A stretch of 20,000 bases of DNA from Symsagittifera roscoffensis (Eukaryota; Xenacoelomorpha; Acoela; Convolutidae): assembly GCF_963678635.1 (NCBI RefSeq), contig NC_087071.1:41529153-41549152 (forward strand), given 5' to 3'. The translations under genes were made by a program, and so were the position numbers. Positions 9,515-19,344 of the stretch are shown one piece after another; position 1 is the first letter of the stretch; each line of letters begins with the position of its first letter. Below the pieces are notes generated by a model. It was given only the letters and a program-made list of their open reading frames with translations. It ran no database searches and was not told the DNA's origin.

Positions 9515-10396
9515 AACAATCAAGCAAACGAACAAACATGCAATTAAATTAGCAAACAGAAAAGCAAACAAACAAACAATAAATTGAACAAACAAACGAA
9601 TAAACAAACAAACAATTAAGCAAACATGCAAATAAATTGAAAAACAAACATTTAAATAAACAAACGAATAAACAAACAAACTTGCAATTAAATTAAAAAA
9701 CAAACAGGCAAACCAACAAACAACAAACAAACAAACGCACAGACAAGCAAAGAAACAATTGAACAAATCAGCAAGCAAACAGAGAGACTAAACAAACTGA
9801 AACAGAATACGAAAACGATAAAACAATCAATGCGCAAATAATCAAACCAAAACAAAAAAACTAAACGAACAGAAAAGCAAACAAACAAACAAACAAACAA
9901 ACAAACAAGTAAACGAACGAACGAACGAACGAACAAACAAACAAACAAACAAACAAACAAACCAACAAACAAACAAACAAACAAACAAACGAACAGAAAA
10001 CAAGCAAACAAACAAACGAAAGACGAACAAACAACAAACAAATAAACAAACGAACAAACAAACAACAAACGAGCAAACGTGCTATTAAACTAAAAAACAG
10101 ACAATAAAACAAACAAACAAGAAACAAACAAACAACAAACAAACGAAAAATAAACAAACAATTAACAAAACCAACAAACAAACAAACAAACAAACAAACG
10201 AACAGAAAACAAGCAAACAAACAAACGAAAGACGAACAAACAACAAACAAATAAACAAACGAACAAACAAACAACAAACGAGCAAACGTGCTATTAAACT
10301 AAAAAACAGACAATAAAACAAACAAACAAGAAACAAACAAACAACAATTAAACGAAAAATAAACAAACAATTAATTAAGCAAACAAACAAACAAAA
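9515..10396. repeat. Family I higher-order unit, copy 2 with internal duplication
   Basis: ATGCAAATAAATTG is at 9626, the anchor CAATCAATGCGCAA at 9824-9837, five CGAA units at 9914-9933 (three in copy 1), GTGCTATTAAACT at 10079 and again at 10288, and ATGCGATTAAATT at the 10397 boundary. The extra length over copy 1 is explained by the internal 209 bp duplication. Confidence 0.83.
9975..10390. repeat. Tandem duplication of 209 bp
   Basis: The stretch running from the CGAACAGAAAACAAGC word through GTGCTATTAAACT to ACAATAAAACAAAC is present twice at an offset of 209 bp (GTGCTATTA at 10079 and 10288). From about 9980 to 10135 the first copy matches the second with no difference that I can see. 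The breakpoints fall in CAAA runs, as expected for slippage or unequal exchange. Confidence 0.88.
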
Positions 10397-11396
10397 ATGC
10401 GATTAAATTAAAAAACAAACAGGCAAACCAACAGACAACAAACAAACAAACACACAGATAAGCAAAGAAACAATTGAGCAAACCAACACGCAAACAGAGA
10501 GACTAAACAAACTAAAACAAAATACGCAAATGATAAAACAATCAATGCGCAATTAAACAAACGACAAAACAAACAAACGAACAGATAAGCAAACAAACAA
10601 ACAAACCAACAAGCAAAAGAACAAACAAACCAACAAGCAAAAGAACAAACCAACAAACAAACGAACAAGCAAACAAACAAACGAGCAAACGTGCTATAAA
10701 ACTAAAAAACAGACGATAAAACAAACAAACAAGAAACAAACAAACAAACAACAAACAAACAATTAAACGAAAAATAAACAAACAATTAATTAAGCAAACA
10801 AACAAACAAAAATGCGATTAAATTAAAAAACAAACAGGCAAACCAACAAACAACAAACAAACAAACACACAGACAAGCAAAGAAACAATTGAGCAAACCA
10901 ACACGCAAACAGAGAGACTAAACAAACTAAAAAAAAATACGCAAATGATAAAACAATCAATGCGCAATTAAACAAACCACAAAACAAACAAACGAACAGA
11001 TAAGCAAACAAACAACTAAACCAACAAGCAAAAGAACAAACAAACAAACAAACGAAAAACGAACAGAAAACAAGCAAACAAGCAAACAAAGACGAGCAAA
11101 CAACAAACAAGTAAACAAACGAACAAACAATCAAACAAACGAACAAACATGCTATTAAACTAAAAAACAGACAAGAAAACAAACAAAAAAAACAAGCAAA
11201 CGAACAAACGAACAGAAAAACAAGCAAACAAACAAATGAAGAACAAACAAGAAACAAGTAATCAAACGAGCAAACAAACAAACAAACGAGCAAACGTGCT
11301 ATTAAAGTAAAAAACAGTCAAGAAAACAAACGAACAAGAAACAAAAAACAAACGAAAAATAAACAAACAATCAATTAAGCAAACAAACAAACAAAA
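10397..11396. repeat. Family C higher-order unit, copy 1 (1000 bp = 415 + 585)
   Basis: Begins ATGCGATTAAATT. It contains two sub-units: 10397-10811 with anchor CAATCAATGCGCAA at 10539-10552, and 10812-11396 with anchor at 10954-10967. Each sub-unit runs from an ATGCGATTAAA box through CAGGCAAACC, the anchor and an ACGAACAGATAAGC landmark to a TGCTATNAAA box and an AATTAAGC end. A 24 bp tandem duplication (ACCAACAAGCAAAAGAAC word) lies near 10603-10650. Confidence 0.87.
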
Positions 11397-12392
11397 ATGC
11401 GATTAAACTAGAAAACAAACAGGCAAACCAACAAACAACAAACAAACAATTACACAGACAAGCAAAGAAACAATTGAACAAACCAACAAGCAAATAGAGG
11501 GACTAAACAAACTAAAACAAAATACGCAAATGATTAAACAATCAATGCGCAATTAAACAAACGACAAAACAAACAAACGAACAGATAAGCAAACAAACAA
11601 ACAAACCAACAAGCAAAAGAACAAACAAACCAACAAGCAAAAGAACAAACCAACAAACAAACGAACAAGCAAACAAACAAACGAGCAAACGTGCTATAAA
11701 ACTAAAAAACAGACGATAAAACAAACAAACAAGAAACAAACAAACAAACAACAAACAAACAATTAAACGAAAAATAAACAAACAATTAATTAAGCAAACA
11801 AACAAACAAAATGCGATTAAATTAAAAATCAAACAGGCAAACCAACAAACAACAAACAAACAAACACACAGACAAGCAAAGAAACAATTGAGCAAACCAA
11901 CACGCAAACAGAGAGACTAAACAAACTAAAAAAAAATACGCAAATGATAAAACAATCAATGCGCAATTAAACAAAACACAAAACAAACAAACGAACAGAT
12001 AAGCAAACAAACAACTAAACCAACAAGCAAAAGAACAAACAAACAAACGAACAGAAAACAAGCAAACAAGTATACGAAAGACGAGCAAACAACAAACAAG
12101 TAAACAAACGAAAAAACAATCAAACAAACGAGCAAACATGCTATTAAACTATAAAACATACAAGAAAACACACAACAAAAAACAAGCAACCGAACAAACG
12201 AACAGAAAACAAGCAAACAAACAAACAAATGACGAATAAACAAGAGACAACAAGTAATCAAACGAGCAAACAAACAAACAAACGAGCAAACGTGCTATTA
12301 AAGTAAAAAACAGACAAGAAAACAAACAAACAAGAATCAAAAAACAAACGAAAAATAAACAAACAATTAATTAAGCAAACAAACAAACAAAA
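11397..12392. repeat. Family C higher-order unit, copy 2 (996 bp)
   Basis: This is a tandem copy of the preceding unit, with sub-units 11397-11810 (anchor 11539-11552) and 11811-12392 (anchor 11953-11966). From about 11540 to 11990 it matches copy 1 almost base for base at an offset of 1000, then 999 after one lost A at 11810. Outside that tract there are clearly more substitutions and indels. The 24 bp duplication is shared. Confidence 0.87.
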
Positions 12393-12786
12393 ATGCGATT
12401 AAACTAAAAAACAAAAAAACCAAGGAACAAACAAAAAAGGCAACAGATAAGCAAACAAACAAACATACAAATAAACAAACAAACAAATGAACAAACGATT
12501 AAAAAACAAGCTAACAAACAAAAAAAAGAACAAACATGCAAAAAAACCAAAAAACAGAAAACAAACAAACAAAAAAACGATCAAACGAACAAAAAAAAAC
12601 GAACAAACAACAAACAAAAAAACAACAAACAAACAAACAACCAAACAAACAAACGAACTAATGAACAAACAACAAACAAACAAGTAAACGAACAAACGAA
12701 CAGAAAACAAGCAAACAAACAAACAAAAGACAAACAAACAAGAAACAAGTAAACAAACGAACAAAAAAACGAACAAACGAACAAAC
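12393..12786. repeat. Truncated family C start joined to an H-like segment
   Basis: ATGCGATTAAACT at 12393 opens like a family C sub-unit, but after about 30 bp the sequence changes to AAACCAAGGAAC and then to an ACAAGCTAAC, ATGCAAAAAAACC, AACGATCAAACG order resembling family H (compare 6651-6760). It ends in the CAAGTAAACGAAC stretch that precedes each family J unit. No anchor and no gene are present. Confidence 0.65.
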
Positions 12787-13896
12787 ATGCAATTAAACTT
12801 TAGAGAAAACGAACAAACAACAAACAATCAAATAAATAAACGAACAAACTTGCAACTAAACTAGAATACAGACAAACAAACAAACAAAAAACCAAGCAAA
12901 CAAACGAAAAAACAAACAAAAGAGAAAAAACAACCAACAAACCAAACAAACAATCAAACAAACGACTAAACATGCAATTAAACTAAAAAACAGACAAGCA
13001 AAGAAACAAACAAAAACTTAACAAACAAGAAATTAAACAAACAAACGAAGAAACACAAGCAATTAAATTGAACAAACAAAAAAATAAATAAACCAATAAA
13101 CAAACAAACAAACATGCATTAAACCAAAAAACAGACAAACAAACAAACAAACAAAAAGGCAACTGAACTAAAAAACAAACAAGCAAACCAACAAACAACA
13201 AACAAACAAACACACAGATCAGTAAAGAAACGATTGAATAAATTAACAATCAAACAGAGAGGCTAAACAAACTAAAACAAAATACGCAAATAATAGAACA
13301 ATCAATGCGCAAATAATCAAACCAAAGAACAAATAAACAAACGAACAGATAAGCAAACAAACAAACAAACAAACAAACAAACAAACAAACAAACAATCAA
13401 ACGAACAAACGATCAGAAAACAAGCAAACAAACAAACAAAAGACGAACAAACAACAAACAAATAAATAAACGAACAAACAAACAAACAAACGAGCAAACA
13501 TGCAATTAATTAAAAATCAGACAAGAAAACGAACAAACAAAGAAAAATCAAAACAAACAAACGAACAAACAAACAAAAGAGAAAAAACAACCAACAAACC
13601 AAACAAACAACCAAACAAACGACTAAACATGCAATTAAACTGATAAACAGACAAGCAAACAAACAAACAAAAATTTAACAACAAAAAATTGATCAAAGAA
13701 ACGAAAAAACACAAGCAATAAAAATGAAAAACAAACAAAAAAAGAAATAAACCAATAAACAAACAAACATACAAGTAAACGAACAAAAAAACAAGCAAAC
13801 GAACAAACGAACAGAAAACAAGCAAACAAACAAACAAAAGACGAACAAACAAGAAACAAGTAAACAAACGAACAAAAAAACGAAAAACGAACAAAC
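12787..13896. repeat. Family J higher-order unit, copy 1 (1110 bp)
   Basis: Opens with ATGCAATTAAACTTTAG. In order: TTGCAACTAAACTAGAATACAG, an ATGCAATTAAACT box, AGCAATTAAATTGAA, ATGCATTAAACC, AGGCAACTGAACT, a GAGAGGCTAAAC flank with anchor CAATCAATGCGCAA at 13299-13312, a 43 bp pure CAAA tract at 13354-13396, CGATCAGAAAACAAGC, ATGCAATTAATTAAAAATCAG, ATGCAATTAAACTGATAAACAG and CAAGTAAACGAAC. All landmarks recur in the next copy. It lacks the AAGCTT word of later copies (AAACTTAAC near 13014 instead of AAGCTTAAC). Confidence 0.87.
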
Positions 13897-15015
13897 ATGC
13901 AATTAAACTTTAGAAAAAACGAACAAACAACAAACAATCAAATAAACAAACGAACAAACTTGCAACTAAACCAGAATACAGACAAACAAACAAACAAAAA
14001 ACCAAAAAAACAAACGAACAAAGAAACAAAAGAGAAAAAACAACCAACAAACCAAACAAACAATCAAACAAACGACTAAACACGCAATTAAACTAAAAAA
14101 CAGACAAGCAAAGAAACAAACAAAAGCTTAACAAACAAAAAATTGAACAAACAAACAAAGAAACACAAGCAATTAAATTGAAAAACGAACTAAAAAATAA
14201 CTAAACCAATAAACAAACAAACAAACATGCATTAAACCAAAAAACAGATAAGCAAACAAACAAACAAAAAGGCAACTGAACTAAAAAACAAACAAGCAAA
14301 CCAACAAACAACAAACAAACAAACACACAGATCAGTAAAGAAACGATTGAATAAATTAACAATCAAACAGAGAGGCTAAACAAACTAAAACAAAATACGC
14401 AATTAATAGAACAATCAATGCGCAAATAATCAAACCAAAGAACAAATAAACAAACGAACAAATAAGCAAACAAACAAACAAACAAACAAACAAACAAACA
14501 AACAAACAAACAATCAAACGAACAAACGATCAGAAAACAAGCAAACAAACAAACAAAAGACGAACAAACAACAAACAAATAAATAAACGAACAAACAAAC
14601 AAACAAACGAGCAAACATGCAATTAATTAAAAATCAGACAAGAAAACGAACAAACAAAGAAAAAACAAAACAAACAAACGAACAAACAAACAAAAGAGAA
14701 AAAACAACCAACAAACCAAACAAACAACCAAACAAACGACTAAACATGCAATTAAACTAATAAACAGACAAGCAAACAAACAAACAAAAATTTAACAAAC
14801 AAAAAATTGAACAAACAAACGAAAAAACACAAGCAATTAAAATGAAAAACAAACAAAAAAAGAAATAAACCAATAAACAAACAAACAAACAAGTAAACGA
14901 ACAAAAAAACAAGCAAACGAACAAACGAACAGAAAACAAGCAAACAAACAAACAAAAGACGAACAAACAAGAAACAAGTAAACAAACGAACAAAAAAACG
15001 AACAAACGAACAAAC
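13897..15015. repeat. Family J higher-order unit, copy 2 (1119 bp)
   Basis: This is a tandem copy of the preceding unit with the same landmark order: opening box at 13897, AAGCTT at 14124-14129, anchor at 14412-14425 and a pure CAAA tract at 14467-14513. Small diagnostic differences (CACGCAATTAAACT, AATAACTAAACC, ATACGCAATTAATAGAAC) reappear far downstream at 18580-19330 and mark this copy as the closest relative of that segment. Confidence 0.87.
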
Positions 15016-16574
15016 ATGCAATTAAACTTTAGAAAAAACGAACAAACAAACAAAAAACCAAACAAACAAACGAACAAACAAACAAAAGAGAAAAAAACAA
15101 CCAACAAACCAAACAAACAATCAAACAAACGACTAAACACGCAATTAAACAGACAAGCAAAGAAACAAACAAAAGCTTAACAAACAAAAAATTGAACAAA
15201 CAAACAAAGAAACACAAGCAATTAAATTGAAAAACGAACTAAAAAATAAATAAACCAATAAACAAACAAACAAACATGCACTAAACCAAAAAACAGATAA
15301 GCAAACAAACAAACAAAAAGTCAACTGAACTAAAAAACAAACAAGCAAACCAACAAACAACAAACAAACCAAAACACAGATCAGCAAAGAAAATATTGAA
15401 TAAATTAACAATCAAACAGAGAGGCTAAACAAACTAAAACAAAATACGCAAATAATAGAACAATCAATGCGCAAATAATCAAACCAAAGATCAAATAAAC
15501 AAACGAACAGATAAGCAAACAAACAAACAAACAAACGAACAAACAAACAATCAAACGAACAAACGATCAGAAAACAAGCAAACAAACAAACAAAAGACGA
15601 ACAAACAACAAACAAATAAATAAACGAACAAACAAACAAACAAACAAGCAAACATGCAATTAATTAAAAATCAGACAAGAAAACAAACAAACAAAGAAAA
15701 AACAAAACAAACAAACGAACAAACAAACAAAAGAGAGAAAACAACCAACAAACCAAACAAACAAACAAACAAACGACTAAACATGCAATTAAACTAAAAA
15801 ACAGGCAAGCAAACAAACAAACAAAAATTTAACTAACAAAAAATTGAACAAACAAACGAAGAAACACAAGCAATTAAAATAAAAAACAAACAAAAAAAGA
15901 AATAAACCAATAAACAAACAACCAAACATGCAATTAAACCAAAAACAGACAAGCAAACGAACAAACAAAAAGGCAACTGAACTAAAAAACAAACAAGCAA
16001 ACCAACAATCAAACAAACACACAGATCAGCAAAGAAACAATTGAATAAACTAACAAGCAAACAGAGAGGTTAAACAAACTAAAATAAAATACGCAAATGG
16101 AACAGTGAATGCGCAAATAATCAAACCAAAGAACAAATAAACAAACGACAGATAAGCAATTAAACAAACAAACAAACAAACAAACAAACAAACGAACAAA
16201 CTAACAATCAAACGAACAAACGATTAAAAAACAAGCAAGCAAACAAACAAACAAAAGACGAAAAAACAACAAAATAATAAATAAACGAACAAACAAACAA
16301 AAGAGAAAAAACAACCAACAAACCAAACAAACGACTAAACATGCAATTAAACTAAGAAACAGACAAGCAAACAAACAAACAAAAATTTAACAAACAAAAA
16401 ATTGAACAAACAAACGAAGAAACACAAGCAATTAAAATGAAAAACAAACAAGTAAACGAACAAAAAAACAAGCAAACGAACAAACGAACAGAAAACAAGC
16501 AAACAAACAAACAAAAGACGAACAAACAAGAAACAAGTAAACAAACGAACAAAAAAACGAACAAACGAACAAAC
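15016..16574. repeat. Family K unit (extended J), copy 1, 1559 bp
   Basis: Has the same opening box as family J, but with about 70 bp missing after 15040: the AATCAAATAAAC to TTGCAACTAAACC segment is absent. It then carries two anchors instead of one: CAATCAATGCGCAA at 15461-15474 and the variant CAGTGAATGCGCAA at 16103-16116, 642 bp apart. AAGCTT lies at 15173-15178. The second anchor belongs to an inserted ~640 bp sub-unit with a GAGAGGTTAAAC flank. Confidence 0.83.
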
Positions 16575-17940
16575 ATGCAATTAAACTTTACAAAAAACGA
16601 ACAAACAACAAACAATCAAATAAACAAACGAACAAACTTGCAACTAAACCAGAATACAGACAAACAAACAAACAAAAAACCAAACAAACAAACGAACAAA
16701 CAAACAAAAGAGAAAAAACAACCAACAAACCAAACAAACAATCAAACAAACGACTAAACATGCAATTAAACTAAAAAAACAGACAAGCAAAGAAACAAAC
16801 AAAAGCTTAACAAACAAAAAATTGAACAAACAAACAAAGAAACACAAGCAATTAAATTGAAAAACGAACTAAAAAATAAATAAACCAATAAACAAACAAA
16901 CAAACATGCATTAAACCAAAAAACAGATAAGCAAACAAACAAACAAAAAAGCAACTGAACTAAAAAACAAACAAGCAAACCAACAAACAACAAACAAACC
17001 AAAACACAGATCAGCAAAGAAACGATTGAATAAATTAACAATCAAACAGAGAGGCTAAGCAAACTAAAACAAAATACGCAAATAATAGAACAATCAATGC
17101 GCAAATAATCAAACCAAAGATCAAATAAACAAACGAACAGATAAGCAAACAAACAAACAAACGAACAAACAAACAATCAAACGAACAAACGATCAGAAAA
17201 CAAGCAAACAAACAAACAAAAGACGAACAAACAACAAACAAATAAATAAACGAACAAACAAACAAACAAACGAGCAAACATGCAATTAATTAAAAATCAG
17301 ACAAGAAAACAAACAAACAAAGAAAAAACAAAACAAAAAAACGAACAAACAAACAAAAGAGAGAAAACAACCAACAAACCAAACAAACAACCAAACAAAC
17401 GACTAAACATGCAATTAAACTAAAAAACAGACAAGCAAACAAACAAACAAAAATTTAACTAACAAAAAATTGAACAAACAAACGAAGAAACACAAGCAAT
17501 TAAAATGAAAAACAAACAAAAAAAGAAATAAACCAATAAACAAACAACCAAACATGCATTTAAACCAAAAACAGACAAGCAAACAAACAAACAAAAAGGC
17601 AACTGAACTAAAAAACAAACAAGCAAACCAACAAACAAACAAACACACAGATCAGCAAAGAAACAATTGAATAAACTAACAAGCAAACAGAGAGGCTAAA
17701 CAAACTAAAACAAAATACGCAATTGGAACAGTGAATGCGCAAATAATCAAACCAAAGAACAAATAAACAAACGACAGATAAGCAATTAAACAAACAAACA
17801 AACAAACAAACAAACGAACAAACTAACAATCAAACGAACAAACGATTAAAAAACATGCAAACAAACAAAAAAAAGACGAAAAAACAACAAAATAATAAAT
17901 AAACGAACAAACAAACAAACAAACAAACAAACAAACGAGC
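16575..17940. repeat. Family K unit, copy 2
   Basis: Repeats the two-anchor layout of copy 1: CAATCAATGCGCAA at 17091-17104 and CAGTGAATGCGCAA at 17729-17742, 638 bp apart and offset 1630 and 1626 bp from copy 1. The TTGCAACTAAACC segment deleted in copy 1 is present here. AAGCTT is at 16803-16808. The unit ends in AACAACAAAATAATAAATAA, shared with 16265-16284. Confidence 0.83.
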
Positions 17941-18333
17941 AAACATGCAACTCATTAAAAATCAGACAAGAAAACAAACAAACAAACGAACAAGCAAGCA
18001 AACGAACAAACAGGCAACTAAACTAAAAAACAGACAACAAACAAAAAAGCAAACAATCAAGTAAAAAAAACGAACAAACAACAAATTAAACAAACAAACA
18101 AACAAACAGAGAAACATGCTAATTAAATCAAAAACAATAAACAAACAAACAAACAAACATGCAACTAAACTAAAAAACAGACAACAAATATGCAAAAAAA
18201 AAATAACAAACAAGCGAACAAACAAAAAAAAAAAAGTCGAACAAACAACAAACAAGCAATTAAGACGAAAAAACAGACAAGCAAACGAATAAACAAAAAA
18301 CTAACAAACAACAAATTAAACAAACAAACAAAC
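17941..18333. repeat. Diverged CAAA-derived stretch with close-packed ATGC-like boxes
   Basis: ATGCAACTCATTAAAAATCAG at 17946 is a changed form of the ATGCAATTAATTAAAAATCAG box. After it come a GCAACTAAACT box near 18014, ATGCTAATTAAATC near 18117, ATGCAACTAAACT near 18159 and GCAATTAAGACG near 18255, at roughly 40-100 bp spacing. No anchor and no tandem partner of the whole segment were found. No gene is present. Confidence 0.65.
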
Positions 18334-18579
18334 ATGCTATTAAATTTAAAAACAAACAAACAAACAAACAAACATGCATTTAAACTAAAAAAAAACAGAG
18401 AAGCAAATAAACAAACAAAAAACGATAAAAAAAAACTAAGCAAACAAACGAACAAACAAACAAACAATCAAACAAACGACTAAACATGCAATTAAACTAA
18501 AAAAACAGACAAGCAAAGAAACAAACAAAAGCTTAACAAACAAAAAATTGAACAAACAAACAAAGAAACACAAGCAATT
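18334..18579. repeat. Short unit bearing ATGCTATT and ATGCATTT boxes, copy 1
   Basis: ATGCTATTAAATTT at 18334, ATGCATTTAAACT at 18374, a CAGAGAAGCAAATAAAC stretch, two runs of nine A, ATGCAATTAAACT at 18486 and AAGCTT at 18529-18534. It is repeated at 19345-19597: 18374-18582 equals 19389-19597 with no difference seen (offset 1015), and the 40 versus 44 bp spacing of the first two boxes reflects one extra CAAA in the second copy. Confidence 0.85.
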
Positions 18580-19344
18580 AAAATGAAAAACAAACAAAAA
18601 AAGAAATAAACCAATAAACAAACAAACATACAAGTAAACGAACAAAAAAACAAGCAAACGAACAAACGAACAGAAAACAAGCAAACAAACAAACAAAAGA
18701 CGAACAAACAAGAAACAAGTAAACAAACGAACAAAAAAACGAAAAACGAACAAACATGCAATTAAACTTTAGAAAAAACGAACAAACAACAAACAATCAA
18801 ATAAACAAACGAACAAACTTGCATTAAACCAAAAAACAGACAAACAAACAAACAAAAAACCAAAAAAACAAACGAACAAAGAAACAAAAGAGAAAAAACA
18901 ACCAACAAACCAAACAAACAATCAAACAAACGACTAAACACGCAATTAAACTAAAAACAGACAAGCAAAAAAACAAACAAAAGCTTAACAAACAAAAAAT
19001 TGAACAAACAAACAAAGAAACACAAGCAATTAAATTGAAAAACGAACTAAAAAATAACTAAACCAATAAACAAACAAACAAACATGCATTAAACCAAAAA
19101 ACAGATAAGCAAACAAACAAACAAAAAGGCAACTGAACTAAAAAACAAACAAGCAAACCAACAAACAACAAACAATCAAACACACAGATCAGTAAAGAAA
19201 CGATTGAATAAATTAACAATCAAACAGAGAGGCTAAACAAACTAAAACAAAATACGCAATTAATAGAACAATCAATGCGCAAATAATCAAACCAAAGATC
19301 AAATAAACAAACGAACAGATAAGCAAACAAACAAACAAACAAAC
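18580..19344. repeat. Displaced family J segment, copy of ~13721-14480
   Basis: 18580-18823 is identical to 13721-13964 (offset 4859), including details absent from the intervening copies (ACATACAAGTAAAC, ACGAAAAACGAAC). The remainder to about 19330 follows 13965-14480 with small indels: the TTGCAACT box is shortened and merged with ATTAAACC, the anchor is at 19269-19282 and AAGCTT at 18981-18986. The long pure CAAA tract of 14467-14513 is short here. Confidence 0.85.

Noticed and set aside
10397-12392. CRISPR-like array of spaced repeats
   Set aside because: The repeated boxes vary in length and spacing, the spacers are low-complexity CAAA, and units are hundreds of bases long with nested duplications. 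There are no cas genes.
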